DNA of 64,000 bases from a virus, in IMG/VR virus record IMGVR_UViG_3300037421_000032, positions 1 through 64,000 of that record; one strand, given 5' to 3'. Shown piece after piece: positions 49,244 to 56,086 of the stretch. A program made the translations under genes and the position numbers. Numbering within the stretch: position 1 is the stretch's first letter; each line of letters begins with the position of its first letter. Under the pieces are notes generated by a model that saw only the letters and a program-made list of their open reading frames with translations, did not search any database and had not been told where the DNA came from.

Positions 49244-49785
49244 TTGCGGCCCACAACTTCGACCGATTCGACTTCAAATCCCTCGCCGCCAATCTCCCAA
49301 TCTATTTCCGCTTCGGAAAGTTCATCCGCCGCTTTGTCGGCCTCATCTTGCGACGACGCGAGCACGATTGCACGCCCGGTCATTACCGCGGTACAGCGAA
49401 CTTCCCACTCGAATTTCTCGCCATCCCGGCGTCCCCATTGGGGATCATACTTTTGGATTTCCTTGGCGGCGTGCCCGTGCGGAGCTTCCACCAGTTCCCT
49501 TAGCCGCTCCCGCGGCAGCGGGCCGCTTACGGCATCTTTAGCAGCCATCCACCCGCGTTGCTTAGCAACCCATTCCGGCATGGCGTAGAGTCCGTTGCCG
49601 TAATCCTCCACCAGCGATCTTGGAATCCACTTTGCCCGATTTTTGTCCGTATCGCTCAAAAACAGCGCCTTGTCGGTCGCGGCGAAGACGTTGAGCGCGA
49701 TGTCGACCAGATCGGACCGCTGGGCCTGATCTTCATCCCGGCTGCGGCCGGGACCGGAGCGCATCAGGTCGACGAGATCCTTCAT
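49240..49785 (-). CDS. Hypothetical protein
   Basis: 181 residues from the ATG at 49785 (coupled ATGA); 49845 would overlap the previous gene. Contains ALFLSDTDKNRAKWIPRSLV and PEWVAKQRGW, a pattern of phage early proteins that may bind nucleic acid. Acidic C-terminus. Function unknown. Confidence 0.65.
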   Translation of the reverse strand: MKDLVDLMRSGPGRSRDEDQAQRSDLVDIALNVFAATDKALFLSDTDKNRAKWIPRSLVEDYGNGLYAMPEWVAKQRGWMAAKDAVSGPLPRERLRELVEAPHGHAAKEIQKYDPQWGRRDGEKFEWEVRCTAVMTGRAIVLASSQDEADKAADELSEAEIDWEIGGEGFEVESVEVVGRK

Positions 49786-50048
49786 GCACTGCCCTCGATC
49801 GCAGCTCGGGCGTTCATCCATGCCCGGCAGAGCCGCCAGCGACATTCCGGCAACACCCGATAGACGTTCCCGTGGCGGTCGGCTGCGGCCCCGTCAGGGT
49901 CGCGCACAGCTACGCTCTCGTGGCAGTAGAACGGTTCGCCGCTCTCGATGCAGCCTGCGAGGTCCGCCATCGTCTCGGCGCAGGCGTTCGCCTCCGTGCC
50001 CTTGCGGCCGGCGCACGATCCGCACATTTCGCCGCGCCGCCAGCTCAC
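49782..50048 (-). CDS. Cys-rich putative metal-binding protein
   Basis: 88 residues with CGSC near the start, CAETMADLAGC, FYCHESV and CRWRLCRAW. The arrangement suggests zinc or iron-sulfur binding. Similar short Cys-rich proteins occur in actinobacterial and proteobacterial phages. Function unknown. Confidence 0.6.
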   Translation of the reverse strand: MSWRRGEMCGSCAGRKGTEANACAETMADLAGCIESGEPFYCHESVAVRDPDGAAADRHGNVYRVLPECRWRLCRAWMNARAAIEGSA

Positions 50049-50419
50049 GCCGCATCCCCTTGGACAACCTGCAAAAGCTCGCCGTTGCAGATGACGATCG
50101 GCCGGCCTTGCCGCTTGGCTATTGCCTCGATCCAGTCGGAAAGGGCGTGCAGCGCCTGCCTAATGATGTAGGCTTCCGTAAAATCGCCCGCGAGTTCAGC
50201 CCCATGGAACCGCCCGGCGGCGATCAGGAGCGTCCGCAGGGGATCGTAGAGGCTATCCATGGCGGCGTTCGTTCGGCGCCAGTCGACCGATTCTAGCTGT
50301 TGCCGATGCAGAAAAGCCATTTCCGCCATCTCGCGCGAGCTGATTCGGCAAGTCAGAAAGCAATAGACGTTCAAGACAGCGTTGGCCGCAAGATGCGGTA
50401 AGGGAGAATGGGCGGTCAT
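50045..50419 (-). CDS. Hypothetical helical protein
   Basis: 124 residues from the ATG at 50419 (coupled ATGA). Almost entirely helical (LESVDWRRTNAAMDSLYDPL, IRQALHALSDWIEAIAKRQG). The open frame to 50518 overlaps other genes and is rejected. No family recognised. Confidence 0.6.
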   Translation of the reverse strand: MTAHSPLPHLAANAVLNVYCFLTCRISSREMAEMAFLHRQQLESVDWRRTNAAMDSLYDPLRTLLIAAGRFHGAELAGDFTEAYIIRQALHALSDWIEAIAKRQGRPIVICNGELLQVVQGDAA

Positions 50420-50529
50420 TTTTGCGTGCCCCAGGCGCGCTCGTAAAGCCGCCCGCGCCACCAGCCTACCCAAAACATGACCTGGCAGGCCGCGAAAAAG
50501 AGCATCCAATGGTCCCATGTTTTCAGCAC
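50416..50529 (-). CDS. 37-residue membrane peptide, GTG start
   Basis: One hydrophobic helix (HWMLFFAACQVMFWVGWWRG) with a positively charged C-terminus. GTG at 50529 lies 2 nt after the preceding stop; the end overlaps the next gene. Function unknown. Confidence 0.5.
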   Translation of the reverse strand: MLKTWDHWMLFFAACQVMFWVGWWRGRLYERAWGTQK

Positions 50530-50531
50530 GT

Positions 50532-50948
50532 TCAGGCTCTCCCGGCCGGGCCGGGCCAGTGATCGGCGGCCAAGTCCTTCAAGGCTTCGTCGAGGGTGCG
50601 GCCGTCGCGGGTTGGGGCGAGATAATGGCCTATGTCGGTGCCGGTATATTCCCGGCATTGAAAATCGGCGGCCAGGGGTTCCGTTGCGCTCCTTATCGGC
50701 CGGCGGCCAAATTGAGTAGGCTCCGGTCGACAGAGCGCGTTTTCCAATTCGCCGGCCTGCGGCCAAGCAACCGGATAGGCCCGGCCGCATATGACCTCCC
50801 AGGCCGACCGGAGCCGCGCCAGCCATCCGTCGTAGAACGGCTCGGGGACCGCTCGGACATACCGGCCGTCCGGCAAACCAGCGCAGCACGAAGGCGAGCC
50901 CACCATATCGCGAAGCTCGAAGATCACCGCTATGCCGGCTCGTTTCAT
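50532..50948 (-). CDS. Hypothetical protein
   Basis: 138 residues. The segment GRYVRAVPEPFYDGWLARLR followed by SAWEVICGRAYPVAWP recurs in small proteins of alphaproteobacterial phages. The C-terminal half is polar. Overlaps the HTH regulator gene by ATGA, so it is translated with it. Confidence 0.65.
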   Translation of the reverse strand: MKRAGIAVIFELRDMVGSPSCCAGLPDGRYVRAVPEPFYDGWLARLRSAWEVICGRAYPVAWPQAGELENALCRPEPTQFGRRPIRSATEPLAADFQCREYTGTDIGHYLAPTRDGRTLDEALKDLAADHWPGPAGRA

Positions 50949-51142
50949 TGTCTTTCCTCGAATCTCTTGAGAGATGCGTCAAGACGCCGCAGGGTGATGT
51001 CCTTGGTATTCGCCCCGCCGAGCATTCGCCAGTAGGTCGCGGGGTCGACGAGCGCATCCGCGCAAAGCGCGGCCGTCTTTAGCCCGAGCCGCATTCTCCG
51101 CTGTTCGATCAGCGAAGGCGTCATTTGGCTTTGTGCGTCCAT
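50945..51142 (-). CDS. Small helix-turn-helix regulator, probably leaderless
   Basis: 65 residues from the ATG at 51142. LIEQRRMRLGLKTAALCADA and LVDPATYWRMLGG, then ITLRRLDASLKRF, match a single XRE-type HTH. No ribosome site precedes the start. The -10 box TACATT (51155-51150) lies 7 nt before the ATG, so the transcript should begin at or next to the start codon, as for lambda cI from PRM. First gene of the leftward regulatory operon, beside a perfect palindrome. Likely binds that operator and its copy near 43.35 kb. Confidence 0.72.
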   Translation of the reverse strand: MDAQSQMTPSLIEQRRMRLGLKTAALCADALVDPATYWRMLGGANTKDITLRRLDASLKRFEERQ

Positions 51143-51149
51143 GGACGGA

Positions 51150-51195
51150 AATGTAATCGATTGCCCTTGCATATGCAATAGCGGCTTGCTATCTT
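51150..51195. promoter_or_regulatory. Divergent promoters sharing the palindrome TTGCATATGCAA
   Basis: The 12-bp palindrome at 51167-51178 supplies both -35 boxes. Rightward: TTGCAT (51167-51172), 17 nt, TATCTT (51190-51195). Leftward: TTGCAT (51178-51173), 17 nt, TACATT (51155-51150). A dimer on the palindrome would block both. The rightward gene at 51237 has AGGGGG upstream; the leftward gene has no leader. Confidence 0.68.
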
Positions 51196-51236
51196 CCTTA
51201 TGCGAGTACGTCAATCTTATCCACAGGGGGATTCAC

Positions 51237-51503
51237 ATGATCGAGCCGGGTAAATCCGGCGATGGCGGCGCCGGGGCGAAAGCTCCGGCAACCGCTGCCG
51301 TCCAGCGCATCTTCGATGAATTGCCGGATGAAGCCTCCGGGGAAGTACCGACCATGCGCGAAGCTGCGATCGAAGTAGTAGCATCGGCACACAAGCTGCA
51401 AGACGGTCGCCACGATACGCCGAAAGGATTGGTTTTGGTGAATGAATCGGCACTCCTTGCCCTTGGTGCGGCTATCTCCAAGCGAGGCGAAAATGCGCCG
51501 TGA
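51237..51503 (+). CDS. Small early protein
   Basis: 88 residues from the ATG at 51237 (AGGGGG 6 nt upstream); 51141 would place the start inside the promoter. Ala/Glu-rich with a helical core REAAIEVVASAHKLQDGR. First gene of the second early operon. Function unknown. Confidence 0.65.
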   Translation: MIEPGKSGDGGAGAKAPATAAVQRIFDELPDEASGEVPTMREAAIEVVASAHKLQDGRHDTPKGLVLVNESALLALGAAISKRGENAP

Positions 51504-51933
51504 CCGCGCCAAGTACCGCGAGGCTCTTTATGAGCGGTGCCGCGGCAACCTTCCATTTCCCATCTGCAATCTGTGCAATCTGGAAATCGCGACGGGGCAG
51601 GACTGGGAGGAATCCCACCAGCCGGTTCCCCGCGCCCTCGGCGGCAAGAAGACCGGCATCGCGCATGTCCGCTGCAACCGCGACCATGGTGCCAAGGTCG
51701 TCACGCCCGCCGTTGCCAAGGGCAAGCGCGTCCGTCGCCGGCATTTGGGAATAGTCCGCGAGGGCCTGGGCCGCTCGCGCATGCCCGGCGGCCGGCATTC
51801 CAAGGTGAAAATAACGATGGACCGCCGAATCGTTCCGCGGCTCTCGCTGCGCGACAAGCTGATCCTCGCGGGCATCATCATGCTTGAGGATTGTACCGAG
51901 GAAGAAGTCGAAGCGCATTTCGGGAATCTGTGA
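51493..51933 (+). CDS. HNH endonuclease
   Basis: 146 residues from the ATG at 51493 (ends of neighbours overlap). CNLCNLEIATGQDWEESHQP, ALGGKKTGIAHVRCNRDHG and the basic run VAKGKRVRRRHLGI fit a phage HNH enzyme with an N-terminal CxxC. The C-terminal ~30 residues form an added helical segment (LILAGIIMLEDCTEEEVEAH). Could nick DNA for replication, packaging or homing. Confidence 0.75.
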   Translation: MRRDRAKYREALYERCRGNLPFPICNLCNLEIATGQDWEESHQPVPRALGGKKTGIAHVRCNRDHGAKVVTPAVAKGKRVRRRHLGIVREGLGRSRMPGGRHSKVKITMDRRIVPRLSLRDKLILAGIIMLEDCTEEEVEAHFGNL

Positions 51934-52298
51934 TGCGCGATCACACGTCACCCGACCGCTTCGCCTTTTCCTCAGATCCATGGGAGCTTGGGCTATCCGG
52001 CTCGATGCAGCGGGCGTTCATGGCGATCGCCGAGATTGGGCGGCTATTCCGGCTAGGGCCGGTCTACGGTATGCCGCCGGATGACCGGCGGTTTCCCGCT
52101 CGCTCGATCCAGGCCCTTTGTGACCGCAGTCTCGTTGCGATACGCTGTGATCGATACCGGCATGACTATGCGGTCCTGACCGGCCTCGGCCGGCTGTTGC
52201 TCAAGGCAGGCGATCAGAGCTTCGCCCGCGAGATTTCCGAAATGAACGGCCAGCGTGCCGCAATTCTCAGGAGAAACCATGTCCAAGACGAACGGTAA
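51933..52298 (+). CDS. Hypothetical protein with winged-helix-like region
   Basis: 121 residues from the ATG at 51933 (overlaps the previous stop). SIQALCDRSLVAIRCDRYRH followed by YAVLTGLGRLLLKAG resembles a winged-helix DNA-binding fold. No family recognised. Confidence 0.55.
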   Translation: MRDHTSPDRFAFSSDPWELGLSGSMQRAFMAIAEIGRLFRLGPVYGMPPDDRRFPARSIQALCDRSLVAIRCDRYRHDYAVLTGLGRLLLKAGDQSFAREISEMNGQRAAILRRNHVQDER

Positions 52299-52674
52299 CG
52301 GCGAAGTCGAACAGAGCCTAGCGGAACTTGCCCGCAAGCACTCGCCGACGATCGACGCGATCAAACGCGCGATGGTTTCAGGGCACTTCAAGATCAATGA
52401 CGAACTGGCGCAGGCCGCCCAGGAGGCGGTAGACTTCGCCAGCTCCGTCCGTTCCGAGGTCGACGAGTTCAATAAGATCGTCGAGGAACACGGCGGCAAG
52501 GTCATCGAACATCTGGAAGCGAGCATCGCCAAGACGGCAAGCGTTCTTGCCATGATGCAAGCGGCGAAGCAGGGATTTGGCGGTGCGCTGAGCGCGCCGA
52601 AGCCAGAAGCGCGTGAGCCCGGAGAGGTTGCCCAGGGTGCCACGACGGCGGTCGCGGAAGCCCTGGGACAATAG
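52279..52674 (+). CDS. Helical early protein
   Basis: 131 residues from the ATG at 52279 (AGGAGAAACC upstream). Almost entirely helical (AQAAQEAVDFASSVRSEVDE, ASIAKTASVLAMMQAAKQG). Possible host-interacting or DNA-mimic-like acidic protein, but nothing diagnostic. Function unknown. Confidence 0.65.
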   Translation: MSKTNGNGEVEQSLAELARKHSPTIDAIKRAMVSGHFKINDELAQAAQEAVDFASSVRSEVDEFNKIVEEHGGKVIEHLEASIAKTASVLAMMQAAKQGFGGALSAPKPEAREPGEVAQGATTAVAEALGQ

Positions 52675-52696
52675 GGCACTCGGTGAGATACAGCTT

Positions 52697-52710
52697 TTGG
52701 GGACCAAATG
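52697..52710 (+). repeat. Leader motif TTGGGGACCAAATG, copy 1
   Basis: TTGG-GGA-CCAA places the Shine-Dalgarno GGGGA in the loop and arm of a small inverted repeat, ending exactly at the ATG of the 79-residue coiled-coil protein. Two more copies begin genes at 55525 and 55674. Confidence 0.6.
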
Positions 52711-52947
52711 ACGACTTGGGACGATCTTGAAGAAATGCGGCGGCTGCGGGCCGAACTCGCCACCCTCCGCGCCAACCACGAAGACCTGCGGCATAACTGT
52801 AGCCGGCTGAACGAGGCGAATGAGCGGTTGCGGGCGGCACTAATCCAAGTTCGCGAGGTCTGCCGCGACAATGCCGCCGCATCATGCAATCAGGCAATGG
52901 CACTGAAATTCGTGGATAGTGTCGCGCGGGAGGCGCTTGGAAAATGA
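52708..52947 (+). CDS. Coiled-coil protein
   Basis: 79 residues, a continuous heptad (EEMRRLRAELATLRANHEDL, SRLNEANERLRAALIQVRE). Preceded by leader motif copy 1. Could dimerise with other early proteins. Function unknown. Confidence 0.65.
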   Translation: MTTWDDLEEMRRLRAELATLRANHEDLRHNCSRLNEANERLRAALIQVREVCRDNAAASCNQAMALKFVDSVAREALGK

Positions 52948-53120
52948 CGGTCCCGCAGTTCTATGGCCCTCACACTCTCTGCGATGATGGCCGCATTTGC
53001 ACCCTTCCTCAATGCGCCGTTCATGGCTGTATGATGGGCGCAGTCTGTGAGAAGTGCGGCGAACTCATTGATCTAATCGACGGTTGCCGTTGTGCATGGG
53101 AGACTGACGAGCATGACTAA
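52944..53120 (+). CDS. Small Cys-rich protein
   Basis: 58 residues with CDDGRICTLPQCAVHGCMM and VCEKCGELIDLIDGCRC. Probably binds zinc. Its stop lies inside the start of the next gene. Too short to appear in a simple ORF scan; supported by ATGA coupling. Confidence 0.6.
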   Translation: MTVPQFYGPHTLCDDGRICTLPQCAVHGCMMGAVCEKCGELIDLIDGCRCAWETDEHD

Positions 53121-53640
53121 GTTCTACCGCTCAAGCGAATCCGGCACGGAGGAATTGGTGCTGACGCCACGAGCTACGGACGAGCAGATTGAGGCGGCGG
53201 CGAAAGCCATTCAACAAGTCATATGCCCTGACGATCCGTTTGATACACTTAGTAACGCAGGGCAAGAAGAACATCGCGAAACCGCCCGCGCCGCGCTCGC
53301 CGCAGCGCAGGTCGCGCAGATTTGGAAGTGTGATCGCTGCGGGTGGACGGGTAATCAACCCGACTTTGCCTCGATCCAACACCCTGCGGGCTATGGTTAT
53401 CAGGCTCCGCATTGCCCAAACTGCGGCCGATATTTCGGCGAAATGCCGCTCGCCGCAGCGCAGGCCACAGCCCCCGCACCCTGGCCCACGGAGGAACAGA
53501 TCGCACAGGAGATTTTATCTTGCGTCGAACAGCGATCTGTTAGCTACATTGCCAATGCGATCCGTCCGATTTCATTGGACATTGCTCGCGACGTCGGTGC
53601 CCTCTACCGCAACGCCTTGCGCTCCAAGGTGAAGACATGA
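53113..53640 (+). CDS. Zinc-ribbon early protein
   Basis: 175 residues. A central zinc ribbon WKCDRCGWTGNQ ... APHCPNCGRYF lies between two helical Ala-rich domains (DEQIEAAAKAIQQV and TEEQIAQEILSCVEQ). The duplicated EEQI-A-xI start of both helical units suggests an internal repeat. Function unknown. Confidence 0.6.
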   Translation: MTKFYRSSESGTEELVLTPRATDEQIEAAAKAIQQVICPDDPFDTLSNAGQEEHRETARAALAAAQVAQIWKCDRCGWTGNQPDFASIQHPAGYGYQAPHCPNCGRYFGEMPLAAAQATAPAPWPTEEQIAQEILSCVEQRSVSYIANAIRPISLDIARDVGALYRNALRSKVKT

Positions 53641-54410
53641 CCCAAGGCGCAGCATGGAAAGAGGGACATGACCAAGGCTTCGCGGCAGGAGTCAAGGCGG
53701 CGGCCGAGATAGCCGTTCACATTCTTCGTGAGTGGGGAAAGTATGGCACTATATATCGCATCGACGATCGCGCATTGAAAGACTTGGAAATGGACGTGCA
53801 GCGACGCACCCCACGGCCTCCCACAGTGCAGGCCGTGGTGCCTAACGACTCATTTGTGGCGGGGCTAAAGGCAGCGGCTAAGGCCGCGCAGACGGCTTAT
53901 GCCGAGGCTCGTGACAGCGAATGGGATGACGGATTCAACGATGCGAGGACAATCATTGCGAATGCGATCCGCGCCTTGCGGCCTCCCGCAGCGCCGGCAA
54001 ATCCAACCGGCATAACCGGCGACTATGCCGGCGATCTGACTGAGCAGCCCCTGTCAGCTTCCGAGCCCGCAGGGGCGAAACAGCCGCAGTATGATTGCTG
54101 GGATGAGGGCTTTCCACGAAGCGCCGAGCCGGCAGGGGCGCCAATTCACAGCGCGGCAGTCGAGGCCGCAGCCGAGCAGTTGTGGGAAGCCATGCTGCCG
54201 CGCCGCACTATGCAGTGGTGCATATCAACTGCCAAGACAATGCTTACCACCGCTCAACGCAATGAGCCGGCAGGGGCGCCAAGCGAGGAAGATGTGGCGC
54301 GGGCTTTGGAAGATGCGGACCGACGAGCAAGTCAGCGCATTTTTTCAAGGGATTATTGGAACTACCTCGCTCGAGCGGTGCTGGCCCTTTTACGCCAATC
54401 CACGAAATGA
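53637..54410 (+). CDS. Mosaic hypothetical protein with EPAGA spacers
   Basis: 257 residues made of helical units (EGHDQGFAAGVKAAAEIAVH, DSFVAGLKAAAKAAQTAYAE, EAAAEQLWEAMLP, EEDVARALEDADRR) separated by short EPAGA linkers. It looks like shuffled pieces of a repeat family. Coupled to both neighbours. Function unknown. Confidence 0.58.
   Translation: MTQGAAWKEGHDQGFAAGVKAAAEIAVHILREWGKYGTIYRIDDRALKDLEMDVQRRTPRPPTVQAVVPNDSFVAGLKAAAKAAQTAYAEARDSEWDDGFNDARTIIANAIRALRPPAAPANPTGITGDYAGDLTEQPLSASEPAGAKQPQYDCWDEGFPRSAEPAGAPIHSAAVEAAAEQLWEAMLPRRTMQWCISTAKTMLTTAQRNEPAGAPSEEDVARALEDADRRASQRIFSRDYWNYLARAVLALLRQSTK
54126..54144 (+). repeat. 19-nt direct repeat, copy 1
   Basis: GAGCCGGCAGGGGCGCCAA recurs exactly at 54264-54282, and a diverged copy lies at 54063-54077. 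It encodes the EPAGAP linkers and may mark recombination points between helical units. Confidence 0.6.
54264..54282 (+). repeat. 19-nt direct repeat, copy 2
   Basis: Exact copy of 54126-54144 in the same reading frame. Confidence 0.6.
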
Positions 54411-55177
54411 ATGCGTACTACAACGAGATCGACCCCTATGCCGCCCAATGGCTCCGCAACCTCATCGCCGCCGGCCACATCGCACCAGGCGACGTTGACG
54501 AGCGAAGCATCGTTGACGTGCAGCCCGACGACCTCGCCGGATACGGACAATGCCATTTCTTCGCCGGCATCGGCGGGTGGTCGGTTGCCCTCAGACTTGC
54601 CGGATGGCCCGACGACCGACCTGTTTGGACAGGCTCTTGCCCGTGCCAACCTTTCAGCCCGGCAGGCACAAAGGGCGGATTTGCTGACGAGCGGCATGTA
54701 TGGCCATCCTGGCACCATCTTATTCGAGAGCGTGAGCCTTCAATTATTTTTGGCGAACAGGTTGCGTCGCGCGCTGGGCTTGAATGGTTCGATCTTGTGG
54801 CGCTTGATTTGGAAGGTGAGGGCTACGCCGTTGGAGCGGCCGATCTATGCGCTGCGGGCATCGGCGCTCCGCACATCAGGCAACGGCTATGGTTCGTGGC
54901 CCACGCCAAACCACAACTCGACTGGCTCAGGGACACAAGGCCGACAGGGCGGATTGAACCTGCAAACGGCGGTTCAGACCGTGCGGTACAGAATGGCGCA
55001 TGGATCGATTGCGATTTTCTATCCTGTGAGGATGGGCGAATACGGTTCACTCGATCCGGCCTTTTCCCAATGGCTCATGGGATACCCGCCCGAGTGGCTA
55101 AGCTGCGCGCCTACGGCAATGCCATCGTCCCGCAAGTCGCGGTCGAGTTCATCAAAGCGGCGGGCGATTGGCGTTAA
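54407..55177 (+). CDS. DNA (cytosine-5) methyltransferase
   Basis: 256 residues. Motif I FFAGIGGWSVAL (51-62), motif IV GSCPCQPFS with nucleophile Cys80, motif VI-like IIFGEQV, motif VIII APHIRQRLWFVA, motif X LRAYGNAIVPQVAVEFI. The target-recognition region between VIII and X is short (~60 residues). Would methylate cytosine in phage DNA against restriction. The start is coupled to the previous stop (ATGA). Almost the whole gene is overlapped by a second long frame (54411-55208). Confidence 0.88.
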   Translation: MNAYYNEIDPYAAQWLRNLIAAGHIAPGDVDERSIVDVQPDDLAGYGQCHFFAGIGGWSVALRLAGWPDDRPVWTGSCPCQPFSPAGTKGGFADERHVWPSWHHLIREREPSIIFGEQVASRAGLEWFDLVALDLEGEGYAVGAADLCAAGIGAPHIRQRLWFVAHAKPQLDWLRDTRPTGRIEPANGGSDRAVQNGAWIDCDFLSCEDGRIRFTRSGLFPMAHGIPARVAKLRAYGNAIVPQVAVEFIKAAGDWR

Positions 55178-55208
55178 CGACAGCTTAGCCACGGAGGGGA
55201 AGAAGTGA
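54411..55208 (+). CDS. Overprinted protein in the alternative frame of the methyltransferase gene
   Basis: 265 codons in the +1 frame, ATG 4 nt after the methylase ATG. Ser/Thr/Pro-rich start, then PTTDLFGQALARANLSARQA, LFLANRLRRALGLNGSILWR, TSGNGYGSWPTPN, QGGLNLQTAVQ, PAFSQWLMGYPPEWLSCAPT and a basic Ser-rich tail. I recall similar frames annotated as proteins beside phage cytosine methylases, including the WLMGxPPEW motif, but cannot verify this here. Its stop is coupled to the next gene by GTGA, whereas the methylase ends 28 nt short, which favours real translation. It could still be a conserved by-product of methylase codon constraints. Confidence 0.5.
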   Translation: MRTTTRSTPMPPNGSATSSPPATSHQATLTSEASLTCSPTTSPDTDNAISSPASAGGRLPSDLPDGPTTDLFGQALARANLSARQAQRADLLTSGMYGHPGTILFESVSLQLFLANRLRRALGLNGSILWRLIWKVRATPLERPIYALRASALRTSGNGYGSWPTPNHNSTGSGTQGRQGGLNLQTAVQTVRYRMAHGSIAIFYPVRMGEYGSLDPAFSQWLMGYPPEWLSCAPTAMPSSRKSRSSSSKRRAIGVNDSLATEGKK

Positions 55209-55528
55209 AACACGAATCAGCCGCCAAAAGATTTGTCCTCAGAGCAATTCAGGACTGGGGACAGAGCGATGCCGATAGAATAGGGGCAGTGCAAGCCGTT
55301 CTGGATGCCGCCGGCATCAGAGCTACGGCGACTTGTGGTCCCGTCTTTGGCGGCATCTGGCCAAAGTCGTGCAATGGGCCGGAAGCCCAGCGCGCAACGG
55401 CTTGGCTCAAGTCACTCACCGAAAGTATGAAGCGAGGCGAATTTAACCGCGAGGCCCAGCACGTGGACGACATGATTGAGGCCGCGCGGGTTGGTAATGA
55501 CAACAGTACGAATTTGGGGACCAAATGA
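55205..55528 (+). CDS. Hypothetical protein, GTG start
   Basis: 107 residues, GTG at 55205 with GGAGGGGAAGAA upstream and coupled to the overprinted frame's stop. Mixed alpha/beta; SCNGPEAQRATAWLKSLTES. Its end merges with leader motif copy 2 and the next start. Confidence 0.6.
   Translation: MKHESAAKRFVLRAIQDWGQSDADRIGAVQAVLDAAGIRATATCGPVFGGIWPKSCNGPEAQRATAWLKSLTESMKRGEFNREAQHVDDMIEAARVGNDNSTNLGTK
55514..55527 (+). repeat. Leader motif TTGGGGACCAAATG, copy 2
   Basis: Same 14 nt as copy 1, here inside the last codons of the preceding gene. AACAGTAC lies a few nt upstream, as it does before copy 3. Confidence 0.6.
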
Positions 55529-55644
55529 CACCCGATGAAGCTGACGCCGTTCTGCATCGACTGGCCTATTGGGGGTCTATAGCAGTAGGAACGACAGTAG
55601 GAACGATCTTCGGTAATGTTCTCGGCACCTATATCTTTTGGTAA
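55525..55644 (+). CDS. 39-residue membrane peptide
   Basis: MTPDEADAVLHRLAYWG then one hydrophobic helix (SIAVGTTVGTIFGNVLGTYIF). Starts at leader motif copy 2. Function unknown. Confidence 0.5.
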   Translation: MTPDEADAVLHRLAYWGSIAVGTTVGTIFGNVLGTYIFW

Positions 55645-55662
55645 ACTGAAAACAGTACAGGA

Positions 55663-55676
55663 TTGGGGACCAAATG
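55663..55676 (+). repeat. Leader motif TTGGGGACCAAATG, copy 3
   Basis: Third copy, ending at the ATG of the 78-residue protein. AACAGTAC precedes it as in copy 2. Confidence 0.6.
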
Positions 55677-55910
55677 AACCGGCAATTCTATCTTGTGACT
55701 GATGCGACCGCCGAAGAAGTGGAGCGCCGCACCGGCCTGCAAGGACACAATACGCATTTGGGCGCGCTCGTGGAGACGCCGACGCCATTCGATCTCGGCG
55801 AAGCCATGGCGCGGCTTGACAGGCTGCTACACCCAAACCGCTGCACTTGCGGCGCCTACGCCGTCTTTCATAGGCCAGGATGCCCAGCGGCCTATTGGGG
55901 GACAATATAG
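55674..55910 (+). CDS. Small Cys-containing protein
   Basis: 78 residues. It ends with CTCGAYAVFHRPGCPAAYWG, a likely zinc-binding knuckle, after a helical N-terminal part (LGEAMARLDRLLHPNR). Preceded by leader motif copy 3. Function unknown. Confidence 0.6.
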   Translation: MNRQFYLVTDATAEEVERRTGLQGHNTHLGALVETPTPFDLGEAMARLDRLLHPNRCTCGAYAVFHRPGCPAAYWGTI

Positions 55911-55933
55911 TCACGGCATCCAAGGAGTAATCC

Positions 55934-56071
55934 ATGTTTGAGCGCGATGAGTATGGAAATACGTTTTGGGATCGGTATAGCGACATAATCAACATATGCG
56001 TATTTGTTCTATCACCATTCAGTCTCGGAGTGCTTGTGGGAATACTGATCTGCGCCATACATGGTAAATGA
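55934..56071 (+). CDS. 45-residue membrane peptide
   Basis: MFERDEYGNTFWDRYSD then IINICVFVLSPFSLGVLVGI, one membrane span. An AAGGAG ribosome site lies upstream. Function unknown. Confidence 0.5.
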   Translation: MFERDEYGNTFWDRYSDIINICVFVLSPFSLGVLVGILICAIHGK

Positions 56072-56086
56072 GCAGTTTACCCCATG
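56064..56086 (+). repeat. GTAAA..TTTAC leader, copy 1
   Basis: GTAAA (56064-56068) and TTTAC (56076-56080) form an inverted repeat directly before ATGG of the gene at 56084. A similar GTAA-N4-TTTAC-acc-ATGG precedes the gene at 56267 (56251-56269). Confidence 0.4.
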
